Shown: positions 26,024 through 38,700 of the stretch, in pieces | Numbering within the stretch: the stretch's first letter is position 1 | How the letters are laid out: every line of letters begins with the position of its first letter | Origin: Aphidius gifuensis | Lineage: Eukaryota; Arthropoda; Insecta; Hymenoptera; Braconidae | Length of the DNA: 64,000 nucleotides | Direction of reading: 5' to 3' | Assembly (NCBI RefSeq): GCF_014905175.1 | Contig: NC_057789.1 | Span: 3,348,001 to 3,412,000 of the forward strand | Translations under genes and position numbers: made by a program | The notes under the pieces: model-generated | What the model was told of the DNA's origin: nothing | What the model saw: the letters and a program-made list of their open reading frames with translations, nothing else | Database searches by the model: none

Positions 26024-29017
26024 ACTATATTGAAATTGGTCGCTTAAGAATAAAAAATAAATCTCATATATCTCGTTTAAAAATCAACATAAAAAATTTT
26101 TTATTTTGGCTCAATGGAATTGTCGTTGAAAATTCCACTGTACTATGTAGATTTTTTTTTTTTTTTTTTTTTTCTTCATCTAAATCATTTTTATATTACA
26201 TTTATGGGACCTCGTAAAAGCAATAATTATATTTTTAAAAAACAATAAACATTTATGGATTTTAAGTAGAAATTATTTACTAAAATTTTATCAATGACTC
26301 TAATAATTTGTCAATTAATTAATTAATTAATTTTTTAAGTCAAATTTATAAATTTCATAAAAATTTATGTTGTTATTTATTATTGATATCCATAGGCCAT
26401 ATTAATAAACATTATTATTTTATTATAAATATAAATTAATAAAAAAAAAAACAAAAAAATAATTTTTTTGTCGATAAAATATATACAACTATACCTTTGA
26501 CATCATTAGTATTTAATTATAATTTTTTTTTTGTATTTTTTAATTTTGAAAAAATTATTATAAAGTGTAATACGTATATATATACATTTTTTTCATTTTA
26601 AATTTGTTTTTTTATTATTTTTAATGATTTTTTGTATGAATTTTGCCGGTGAAAATTGATGGTTAGGATGGCACACAGTCATCTTTAACTGCCGCTGATT
26701 GAGGGGCGTTACGCCACTAATAGGTTTCATCTACCTCAACACACCCCTTCGCTGTATCTTTATACATATACATAGAAATATACGCGCACGTTCTCAAACC
26801 AGACCTAGATTTATTTCACAACTAATTCAGCCTTGTTAGCCCGAGACAGGATGTAGCCATGGGCCTAAAATGCCGTCGGGTTTTAGTTCCCTATCTATAT
26901 ATTTTTTTTGTTCTTACTTTTTTTTTTTTTTTGTTTTTTTTGAACGTGTGCCTTTGCAAATGCCTTTTTGGATACAGCTATTGCTAAAATAATATTGCGG
27001 TTATACCAGCCAAAAGAATATCCTGCAAACTTTTTAACGGTCTTTAATGGCAGTGCGGTAAAAATCTCACCCAAAGTGCGGCGATTTCTCGCTTCGTTAT
27101 ATGATAAGTCTGTTTTCACTTTGGCCTTTTTCTTTAGCTATACATCTTTCACACACTAAATGCACTTTAAAGACAAACATCAACAAAAAAACAAAAAAAA
27201 AATTATCCTTAATTAAAAATTAACTATAATTTGTTTAAACAATTTTGTGCTTCATCAAATTTTATTTATGGAAAATATTAAAATCGTAGATTTAAATTTT
27301 AAAATGATCAACATTGATGGGATTTTTTTTTTTTTTCTAACTGTATATTTATTTTTTTTCTACTCCAAAAGTTTCAAGTTTTAGTATTCTTCTTCCTCTT
27401 CTTTTTCAGAGAAAAACCGGGGTGTTCGTGGGAACCGCGTGGCTACTTCGAAGAAACATTCGCGATCTTCAAGATCTTCTTCACCTTCTTCTTCTCATAT
27501 ACGATATATAAAAATATACAAAAAAAAAAAAATAGTAAAAATCTTTTTTAAACAAGCCTATGGGTGATGAAATTTTTATGATAAATTTGACAATAAAAAT
27601 TTATATTTCAAGCTCATCAAAATTTAAAAAACGAAAAAGTAATTGAAAAAATAAATTGTTATACTTGTTAGTGGATCCAATTAAATTTGTAATAAAAATT
27701 AAATTTTATAGTATGACAATAATGTAATAAAAACTAAAGATGCGAATAAAGTTGCAAACAAAAATGAAAAATAAAAAACAACAAGTTTTTACTTTAACAA
27801 TTTGATGTTTACTGAATTTTTTTTATTTATTTATTTTTCAAAAAAAGCTATATGTATATTATATATTTATGTACAGTGCAGATTGGTGTAACTGCTATGT
27901 TGGATAAAAAAAAAAAAAAGCCAATATGATACATTTTGTCAAATGATAAAAGTTGAATTTTTTCCATGTGAACGTGGGTGGGTTGACAAGGCAAATAAAA
28001 AAAAATAATGCAGATATAACTACTCAACTGGTCAAGAAACACACGAACACTTTTAGTGGGCTAATTGCTTGTTCGATATCAGCATGGATTTGTTCAAACA
28101 AAATGTCTCCATATCTTGTTAAATGCATGGGAACTCTTTCCGGATCAGTATCCAAGCAAAAATAATTTTTTCTTTTTCTTTTCATATATTTTTTTTTTTC
28201 TCTCAAATGGGTCTTACGTATCGAATACCATGCAGAAGTCATAAAATCTACCTTATCCAAAATATAGGTGTGAACGCACTTAGAAAGATATTTTTTTTTT
28301 TCAAACATAAAAGGATACTCGATGTTAAATTTTTTTTGTAATTTGATAATCGATGTAAAAATCAATCGAATTTGAATTCAATATATTTAAAATTGTGCTA
28401 AATTTAGACAAACGATTTGATTAATTTCTAGACAAACAAATTCATAAATAATTTTAAAAAATTTCAATATTATTTATTAAAATAATTTTTAAAAATTTGA
28501 TAAATAATTTAATGTAATTTTAAAATATATTTGACATTAAATATATTTTCGAAAGATGTTTCAATTGACTGCGAGGACATTAATTTCGTCATCAAAGTTT
28601 ACAAAGACATAACTAATGTCAAATAATTTCTGATTTTTTATAATTCCACATAATTGTACTTGACATTTAGGGTTGATTAAAAATTTCGCAAGTAAATTTT
28701 ACCCCTCACTTTAATAATAATTAAATAGTAAATAAAATTATAATTATTTAAAAGCTCGTGAATAAAAATAATTGTGTATATATAATAAAGCAAGATGAAG
28801 ATATTTAGTAGCCAAAGAAAAAATGTATTTATATTGTAAATTCAATGCCAAGTAAATGTCCTCGAATGTTTCGAGTATTGAACTCGTGAGTTAACTAGTA
28901 ATCGTAATAGATTTTATTTTATGTCAGGTCATTATTTAAGATAAATATATCATTACTCCCATGAAGGTGGGAAAATGTTGATAGTAGTATATAGGTGGTA
29001 TAGTGGACTAGTCTCTC

Positions 29018-29030
29018 TTCTCGAAGGTTC
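29018..29030. promoter_or_regulatory. Heat-shock element match
   Basis: TTCTCGAAGGTTC is an exact three-box TTCnnGAAnnTTC array, the binding pattern of heat-shock factor. It sits in a more complex island (about 29000-29110), but no gene was found next to it, so function is uncertain. Confidence 0.35.
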
Positions 29031-29416
29031 CAACGAGGTCGCGACATCGTGACCAACGGATTCATCCAACTGATTTACATATTGTCTCTGCTGTTGGGCT
29101 GCCAACCTTTTGCCTTATTCTTTTTTTATATATATTTTTTTTTTATGTTTTATACACACATCTACTTTTATATATATATATATTTATTTTTTATTCAATG
29201 TCAGAAGAGTTCGTAATAACGTTCAAGATCCCGATTCAAGTTTGGATTAGTATTTGTATCCGTGTGTCCACAGTGGTCAATCCTTAAAACCACCAACGTC
29301 GATCTTCTTGTTCATGTTTTATACCCTCACACCAGCTTGATGCATTCACACATGTCTTGATTTTTTTTAATTCAATTTTTTGATTTATTTTTACATTTTA
29401 TATACATCTACTCTAC

Positions 29417-29448
<32 letters not shown>

Positions 29449-32404
29449 GTATTTTTCACTTATAAATTTTGTCTCGTCTTTTTTCTTCTCAGCCACTGTT
29501 GATACCTGAATAAACTTGTCTCAACTTGTGAATTTACAAAAAAAAAAAATTTGCTTTCAATACATGGACTACACAAAAGCACATAGAAAATTAAATTCAA
29601 AATAATATATTTTTTTTCTTAAATAATTTATCGTATCGTCTGTATTGACTACTGTTTTGTAAAAATGGAAAAACTATAAATTATAATATCTATAATTTTT
29701 TTGCAAGTCATTTTAATGTCTCTAATGCATGAAAATATTTGAAACCGTGTCGAAATGTAAAACAGAGGTTTTGTAGTTTTTTTTTTTTTTTTTTCTTTCA
29801 CAACTTGTCAACCAGACTATTTATTTTTTCTTTTTTTTATTTTCAACCCCCCAAGCATCTATCTTTAAACATTGAAATTCTGTGTATATTCAGAGCCAAT
29901 CTTGTTCAAAATCTTGTGTTTTCTATTTTACTTATTGAGGTATCCTTAAGACGTGTGAAACGTTAAGGATTAAGGCGTTAAGAAAAATTGGTCACTCTTA
30001 ATACCCGAATAAGATAATATAAACAGGTAAAATTGAACCATGGCTTATTGTCTTCACCCTTTGCCAATCCCACAAACTCTTTTTACCCTTTTTTTCACCA
30101 GACCTTCTTTCACCTCTTTTTCTTCATTTTTTTTTATTTATTTTTTTAGTTTTTTTTTTTTTTTATGACCCATTCCTTGACCCCTTCACGGTTATTCATG
30201 GATGAGAAAAAAAAAAAAGACCACCAGTTTTCGTAGTTCCAAGATGTTTTACATTTATACCTAGCAGGTAGTCATTCACGTTCCACCTGACACTGAGTCT
30301 TAAATCATTTGAATTTAAAAGCGTGTCTTTTGAGTATGTTTTCTTTTTCATTTACTCAAACCAAACACCATGAGGAACCCAAAAAACCAACCAGGTATAA
30401 TTTCAAAACTTGTTACTATACACTAGCTAACAAATACCAATTGCCGCAGTCAAATTATAAAAAAAAAAAAAAATCATTTTCAAACACAGCAAACGAACAA
30501 TAAAAAAGAAAAAAAAAAATGTTTAATTTTGCGGTAGAAATTTACCAATGACTGAGATAAAAAAAGAATCCAAAAATCAAATAAAAAAAAGAAAAATTTT
30601 TTTACCGTTCACAGCTTTAAATCCAAGGTAATTCCTTAATCACAAGAAATTTAGTCATCTTTTTGTGAATTTAGACAAATGTCATACTGAAAAAAAATAA
30701 GAAAAACATATTTTATTAAAAACTATTTTTTTATTATTAAAAAACATAACAGAAATTTAATAAATTTTGTAACAAAAAAAAAAGAGGTCAATTATAATTA
30801 ATAGCGGTTAAAGTAAAAACCACATTTTTGAATTATAAATTTATTATGTATTTTAATTTATCTTCATTCATGTAAAACAAATTTAAATTCAGATTTTTTT
30901 ATATCAAAATTTAAGTCATGTTTTTACATGATCATTCAAGCTAATCATGATGATTAATGATGATGCTTAGCCACAAAACACATATTTGCGGTAAACATCT
31001 TGTTAAATATCTCAACTAAAATTTTTAAGTGTTATCTATCGTATCTTTAGATTTATCTTTTTTATCTCTTTTTTTCAGTGTTTCACTTGTTATACTGAGA
31101 ATAGAATACATGTATACATTGTAGAGACGAGAAAGAAGAAAAAAAAAAAAAGTGACCGCATACATGGGCACGAGTCCCATGATTAGATGGCTTGTTAACA
31201 TCTGCAAAACGACCGCCAGGAATCCCAATGAGCCACGTCACATTAGATATTGTTTTTTTTTTTTTTTAGATTTTTTTTTTTTTTTTTACAAGTCTCCTTA
31301 AACATTCGTGAGAAAAAATTACCGAAAAAAAAAATTCCTTCTATTTTTTTTGATAGTTTTTATTTTACATTTCGAATATACTTAATTTTTTTTTTTTTAA
31401 ATAAAATAAATTTAGAATTTTTTTGTTTTTGAATATGAGAAATTTAAAGCGTCAGATAAATTATCTATGCGATCTAATCGATCGTGTTTCACAAGGTATT
31501 TTGATGACTTCAAAGGGACTTCCGGTCAACAGAATAACTGAAATTTTTCGGTCGGATGTGAGTCGACGTTTATGACATAGTTTGTCGAAGAGAAAAAATA
31601 ATAAAATTATAATATAAAGAGGTGCAGAAAAAAAAAGGGTTTTTGTTATTTTTATATATTTAATTTTTTATTTCGGATATGGATAAAAGTATGCGCGTCG
31701 GTCTGGATGAAACAGGATCACCCGCACGTGGGAAAGTGCGAGGTTAGCCCGTGGGGGGTCTTAAAAATAGTTCTATCCTGTGGCTTTCTTCTCTGATTTC
31801 TTATTTTAACTAAACAAAAATACCAAAAGTCTCGTGTTCTCAGTTATTGCACAAATTTGGAAGCTATTTATAAATACATATAAATACTGAGCGAAAAAAA
31901 AATTGTTTCTCATATAATGTTTGTTGTGATTACATGACAAAAATATTTCGAAAAATTTAGTAGAATATCGAAACATCCACTAGCAAGTAAAAATAAATAA
32001 ATAAATAATAGATTTATCAAAGCTATATGATAAGAATTATTTGATAAATAATATATAGCAATAATTAAAATAAATAAACATTTAATAAATAACTTGAAAG
32101 GTAAAATATTAATAAAATTAAATTTGAAATAATAATAATATTGAGTCATTACAACACGATGACTAATTAATTAATTTTTACATAAATTAATTTTCAATTT
32201 ATCCAAGATCTATGATAATAGTTAATTTTAAAAAATAAATAAATTGTTTAATGAAATATTCATTTATCTTGCTGATCATACTCTTGTCATAATTATTTTT
32301 CACAAATTTTAAATTAAAAAAAATAATAATTTTAAGTCATTACAATATGATGACTAATAAATTAATTTTAAAAAGAATTAATTTTTAATTTATCCAAGAT
32401 CTAT

Positions 32405-32652
32405 TAAGAATTTGGCGTTTTGAGGATCATACATTCTGGCGTAGATCAAGTAATTTTTGTCTCACTTGTCTATGCCAGAAGATATATGCCCCAAACGCCG
32501 AAGCGCGATCTTGGCAGCTTCGTCAGTATACTATTATGAAGATCAATAATCTTTTCCATCCGTACCCGAATTCTATCTGAGATTTGAACTCATGACCTAC
32601 AGAACCACTATCGAAGGCTCTTGCCTACTCAACCATCATCTCACTTGATGAT
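32405..32652 (-). mobile_element. tRNA-derived SINE insertion
   Basis: On the minus strand the 5' end reads as an RNA polymerase III promoter: an A-box-like TGGTTGAGTAGGCAAGAGCC, then about 30 nt later a B-box-like GAGTTCAAATCTC, the spacing of a tRNA gene. The body ends in an inverted repeat. Imperfect 13-bp target-site duplications flank it: ATCCAAGATCTAT (32392-32404) and ATCCAAGTTGTAT (32653-32665). The intact copy of the host repeat gives the pre-insertion site. It is not a functional tRNA; the cloverleaf is degenerate. The family is not recognised. Confidence 0.82.
32414..32499. repeat. Inverted repeat inside the SINE tail
   Basis: The arm starting GGCGTTTTGAGG (32414 to about 32450) is complementary, with a few mismatches, to the arm ending CCCCAAACGCC (about 32465-32499). 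The two share TTCTGGC.TAGA..CAAG in the paired orientation, around a loop of about 15 nt. The SINE RNA could fold this region into a long hairpin. Confidence 0.8.
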
Positions 32653-32775
32653 ATCCAAGTTGTATGATAATAGTTGATTTAAAAAAATAAATAAATTGTT
32701 TAATGTAATATTTATTTATTTATCGTGCTGATCATACTCTTGTCATAATTATTTTTCACAAATTTTAAATGCTCA

Positions 32776-35700
32776 TAATTATCATTGAATTTATTTGTTT
32801 CTGTGCTTGTATTATTTTTTATAAATATTTATTTTAATTTTAAAAAATATCTCATGGCTTTTTTCGTACCAACACAAGCTATATACGTGATGTTTTTTTT
32901 TGTTTTTAGAAAAATGATTCACCAGGATATTTTATTTCAGCAAAATTTAAATAAACAATTAAAAAAAATATTTCACGGCTTTATTTATTTCTTTTTCATG
33001 TTTTAATTTTATTTACCGACAGTGTATATATATGCGCGGTTATTTCACGTTCAATTTGAATTAACATGACATGCGTTCTTTTAAACATTTTACTTCCTTG
33101 ATATTCAATTCATTTTTTATTTAATTTGAGAAATTAGTTTAGACATATATCAATCCAATGAGGTACACAATATTTGAACCTTTTTTTTACTTAGTTATTT
33201 TCTTTGTTTTGTCTTGTCTTTCTTTTTTCTTTTTCTTCATGTTATTTGTTGTGAATAAGGCCGACATCTATTAATGCGCACATATTTGTATCCCTGAATA
33301 TCAGATTACTGGGTTTGCTTGCTTCCAATGATGTGTATAACCGCGATGAGGTCTCAGATCTTATAACACAAAACGATTCTTGCTGGACCACCATATACGT
33401 ATATATGTTATACATAAAAGAGCCATATAATCCAAATGGATTGCTTTAATTTTTCCGACACCAAATATGTATATAGTTTTAAAATAAATAAATAAATAAA
33501 TTGGTAACGAACTATTTGGTTCCATGCTCTTCTCTTAATTCCAACTTTGTTCATTTTATAATTTATGTTTATCGCTGCAATTATACTTGTCACTTTACAA
33601 AGCAACCCTCAGCGTTGTTTCGATATGGAAATTTTTTTCAAGATCTACTTGTGGGATGGACAACTTCAGAAACTGCATTAGAAAAAAAAGCCATTGGTCA
33701 ATAGAAGAAGAAGGAAAAATAGAACATAGTGGTCTTCGCTGGATAAAGTATTATAGAAATAAATAAAAAAATAAAGGATGAGATGATAAAGAAGAGGGAT
33801 GTTTTTTTTTCCTTCATAACTATTACCCTCTCTGCCCCACATCGAGCCACACCTTTGCGGATCAGAGTACTGTGTCGTGCTGCTCCATTCACAAAATACA
33901 TACGATACAATGCCCCTAACTAAAAGATTTTTGCCGCCCCATGCAAAAGAAGAAATCATCAAAAAAAAAAAAAAAAGCTCAAAGGTAAAAAAAAATAATA
34001 TACATATATGTATATATAAAAAAAGAAAAAAAAAAGGGAAAAGAGAAACCTTGAAAAATGTGCGACTCAAGGGGATTCATGCTAAACTGACCAATCACGG
34101 GGGTAGTTTTTTCACACCACCAGGTGATGCAGGTGTTTGTTGCAGTTATATATTGCCACACAGTGCGCGTGTGCGTATTTATCCGCATCATTCTCCAATA
34201 TATCTTGATCCCCTCTTCTCAATGATGTCTCACCACCCGCCCCTACTCTACTCATTGGAACCTCGACAAGCTGGCGCCACTTTTTTGGTCTCCTGCGGGT
34301 ATTTTTCTTCTTCTTCTTCTTCTTCATCTTCTTGATGTATCTCTTTTTTATACTCTTGTAGAATGAGAATTATACCAGAGGGACATATATGTTTCTACCC
34401 TCAATTGGGTGGGTCTCTTCGTACTTGATCGCTCCCACAAAAAAAAATATATATATAGAATGAGAAATTCAAGACAGAAAAGGAAGAAGAAAAAAATATA
34501 TAAAAATAAATATATATAAAAAGAAATGCACCTTTGACAATGCTATATAAAGATTTGGCAATATTCTTTCACATACTAAATGCGCAACAATAGCCTTGTT
34601 TGGTCTATGATTTAGATGCTTCTTAGTTTCTTTTTTTTTTTTTTTTTTTTCATCGGGGGAGGCATGAACGCTTTTGAAGCCACATTTGCTCTCTCTTTTA
34701 TTTTTTTTTTTCTTTCTTTTTCTTGTGTGCTTTATTTTTTTTTACATCAGAAGACTCTGGTGCCGATTGATGTTGTATATAAAAGTAAGAAACTTCTCAC
34801 TAACATCGCGCCTCCATCATGAATATCCTACTATCATTTATCTTTTGGTGGATAGAATTGGGAAAACTAGATGAAGAGGCATTCCTTTTGTATGAAAGAT
34901 TTATTTATTTATTTCTTTTTTTTTTTTTTTTATGGATATATATTTGCTTTCACGTGCGGCTTTATATGTGCGGTAGATATATGTGTATATTATATGCTCG
35001 CATCATTCAGCTTTCTTATCCCCACATCTTTTCCCAAACGTTCTCGAAATTTTCCCTCCCTCCCCCTCTTTAGATACATACCAAAAACACAATTTTCATC
35101 GGTTGACACAAGGTTGAATGGAAATTATTTTTTAAAGAGCTGGTTTTTTTTTTTTTCTTTTTTTTGGTCAAGGTAATTTGGTATGGCTGTCGTATGCATG
35201 ATTTAATTTAGCTATGAAAGAATTAAAATAATGTTTGGATCTTTTATGTTTAAAATTTACTATGAAATGAATTTGGGAATTATTTTTATAGAATTTTTAT
35301 TTACCATTGATTGGTTTCGATCTTACCATGAGAAAAAAAATAAATACTTTAGGGAGTTTGTAGTTTTGACATCTATAGATGCTTTTTTAAACTAAATAGC
35401 CATCAACTATTTATTTGAATTGGCTGCGTTATTTTTATTTTTGTTTGCAAGCAGATAATTGCTTCTAATTTTGAAATAAATCTTAGTGCTTTTTGAAAAA
35501 TTAGGATCTGTCCAAGTGCCATCAATTATAGACCAAGTAAAATAAGGAATAAAAGCTCTACAATAATTTGAGAACATCATTGTGTTGTGAAAATATTATC
35601 GCAAGTTCTGAACAATATTTGAGCAATGAAAATCTTTCAATAGCTTTAGATCTTTAAAGCACTAATTTTTAAAATTAGCAGAGCTTTTTTCTGGTTACAA

Positions 35701-38700
35701 ATTCAGTAGAACAACACAACTTCAACTCTTGTGAATAATTATTTTTAGATAACTCCAATAACTTTGTATTGCATCAATGAAAATATTAATAAAGACATCA
35801 CGATTCGTTTCATCACACGCTACTTGATGGATAATGTTTTCAATAAAAAAACTTGAATATTGATCAATAGATAAATATTGAATAAACAAATAATAGAAAC
35901 CAATAAATAATAGAGTCGAACATTGAAGAAGCAAAAAGGATCAGTAAAGGAATGTTCTCCCAGAATCTTAACATGTTCTCCTTCGGGATCACCGTGTGGG
36001 GTCCCACAGGGAATCGAATGCACACATCGATGAATGGTAGACGACAATGCAGTTCTTCTTTCCACCTTAAAAAAAAAAAAATAAAAGGCCCTAGGAAGTG
36101 TACTCGAGTAATCTTCCAATCTTCTTCAGGAATGCATATAGGTTTCTAAACTTCAGTTTTTTTTTTATTTTTTTCATTGCGCGTTCATTTTATTTTTTTG
36201 TGCTTTTTTTTTCTTTTTCTCTCTCTTATTAACTCTTACTTTTATGCTGATTTTTTTTCTATCTCTTGTTAGCACACTTGACTTTGAACTGGCTCCAACG
36301 ACTCACACAATGTCAAACCCTTGGAGATTTTGATTAAGTGACTCAGTATAAATTTATAATATATTTTTAACTATCTTATAATATTATTTAAAATTGACTC
36401 TCTCAAATGAATTTTCTCAGTGAATTGCAGAAATTAAAAAAAAAGCAATTCACATGTATAAAGGAAAAAATTATGTTCATTTTTTTTGAAGTTAAAAAAG
36501 TTTTGTTGTGAGCCTATTTGAAATATGACTTAACAATTGTTACATTGAAACACATATCCCTACGAATTATTCAAACGAACAAAGGTGGTGCAGAAAACAA
36601 TTATATTAACTTGCTTTTTCTTTTTCTTATAGACCTGTTGTAATAATAATAAAAAAAATATGCGACGATTGGTATACGTGCCTTGGCATACGATTTGCAT
36701 GGTTGTAAAAACCATATACGGTTATTAAATTATAAAAATATTAAAAAACTCTTTGACAATATTGCAAAATATATATGAAGTTTAAAAAATTGATGAATTA
36801 TGCTTTACATTGAAGAAAAAATATCATCATCATTTAAAAAGTTCTCACGGTAGATTCAAAAAAAAAATTATGAAGAAAAAAAAGAGAAAAAAAATATAAT
36901 ATTTCAACAATGCAATTTCATTAAAATCTGGGTATATTAAAATCTTGAATTTTCATAAAAATTTTAATGGAAAATTAAATATAGATAATCTACTTTAAAT
37001 AAAAATAAACTACAGAAAAATTGTTTGTTTATAAACAAAAATATGTCTTTGATAATAAGGCTATAAAAAAAAAAAAATAATCAGGATCAAAGACGAGAGT
37101 CTTTAATAAAATTACAGGAGAGTTTGCCGGCTAATTAGAGTCAGAGTATCAAAAAATAATAAGAAAAATTTCTGCTTCAAAATAAGATTCAACGGATGAT
37201 GAATTCTAGCGTGTAGTTTTTTTTTTTTTTTTTTTTTGCAAAGTTATTGTGTATGAAAAGAAGAAAAAAAAATTGAATGTATTATTTGGGTTGTATGTTA
37301 ACATTTAAAAATATATGTCTTGGTTGTCTACCTGAATAGTTATTTGGCAGCAAAAATAGCCATCAGCATGGAACATACTAGTCATCAGGATATCCTATGA
37401 AAAGATGTTGCCTCCAAACACAACGCGCATTCAATATATAAATACATCCACGGCTATTAAGTTGTTCAGGGACACACTGAACAGGATTATAAAAGAGGGA
37501 GTAAAGTTAGAGAATTAAGAAGGAATGAGTGGAATATGTATTATATATATACACACACGATATATACTAAAACCATTTGTGTTGTATGATCGGCATGAAT
37601 TCACGGAGATCAAGAAATAGACAACGCAAAACACTTCTTTTTCTCTTTTTCTCGCTCTCTCCTGCTGGGCCACCGTAACGTTTGTATTTATTTTTTAGTC
37701 TTTTCATTTTTATTTCATTGCTCATTCAATCTTTTGTGTTGTAAAAAAAAAAAGAAGATGTATTTTTTTTCTTCAACAGTCAATATCAACATAGTTAATA
37801 AACACTTGTTATTTTTTTTTTCCTTGCAGTTATACGCATATTTTATTTCAGAATATTTCAATAATTTTTTTATATTTAGAAAATTTTGACTTGTTAATTT
37901 TCAAATTTCATCAAAGTTATAAATAAATTTTGCATTGTTATTTAAATTTGTAAATAAATAATTGACTCAACGATATATTTATTTATTTATTTATTTATTT
38001 AAAAAAAATGTTTCTGTTTTAATTTTATGATGACAACTGATTGCACAGTGATTATTCGAACTTATTTTGAATCAAATTTTATTTAAGGGTGAATTATGAA
38101 TGAGTGAATTAACCCTTGTAAATAAATTGATCAATCAATTATCAATAAATCAATTTTATTTAAATAAAAATTTTAAAGTGTTAAAAATATTGATTTAGTA
38201 ATAATATGTGGATATGATTTTACAAATATGAGCAATTTTGATGTTAAAATATTGTAAAGATTCAAGTCACTCTTTCGTGTATATACTACAATATATTAAC
38301 AATACAATAAATGGTCAAAGAATAAAGCCGGAAATAGGCGACAAAAAATAAAAAACGTATAGGATCAAAGAAAATAATAATAGAAAAACATAAATTCATT
38401 TTTAACCTCAATTTGACTTGTAGTAACTTTGGAGGCGTATAAATTTCAAAGTTTCTTTTTCTATTATTCAAAAATTCACTGTGGAATGACATTGTTCTTC
38501 ATTAAAAACTCAACTCCTGAGAGGTTTTTTTTTTTTTTCGCTTTTCACAAGAGAAAAAAAAAAAAAGACAAATACAAAATCACAATACGAATTTTCTATA
38601 AATCGAAACTTGAACCGGAAATATTTCATACACCGACAAAAAAAAAAATTAAAAGAAAAAAAAAAAAGGGATATATAACTCAATGGATCAATTCATGTGT

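Larger units (their letters stand above)
21521..32129. other. Gene desert with scattered higher-complexity islands
   Basis: No supported coding gene. Islands that break the A+T background lie near 23880-24240, 25160-25260, 25370-25700, 25988-26023 (hairpin), 26660-26900, 26940-27130, 27407-27500, 27950-28260, 29000-29110 (with a heat-shock-element match) and 31480-31770. Any of these could be regulatory elements, non-coding exons or decayed sequence; sequence alone does not decide. Confidence 0.5.
32130..32775. repeat. Tandem duplication of about 194 bp, second copy split by a SINE
   Basis: A unit with GTCATTACAA, GATGACTAAT, TATCCAAGATCTAT, GCTGATCATACTCTTGTCAT and CACAAATTTTAAAT occurs once intact (about 32142-32335). 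It recurs from about 32336 but is interrupted after ATCCAAGATCTAT. The rest resumes at 32653-32775 after the inserted element. Confidence 0.85.

Noticed and set aside
26895..27159. Overlapping frames on both strands with protein-like residues
   Set aside because: The two strands look equally plausible, neither matches a known family and neither has clear splice sites, so no strand can be chosen.
32580..32645. A functional tRNA gene on the minus strand
   Set aside because: A- and B-box-like motifs are present but the acceptor stem and anticodon arm do not form, and the sequence is inside a bounded insertion. It is a SINE head.
33877..34335. 152-codon open frame (and a 130-codon frame on the other strand)
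   Set aside because: The translation is built from A-run lysines and a TTC-repeat poly-serine end, has no recognisable domain, and overlaps an equally long opposite frame. It is better explained by a low-stop composition.
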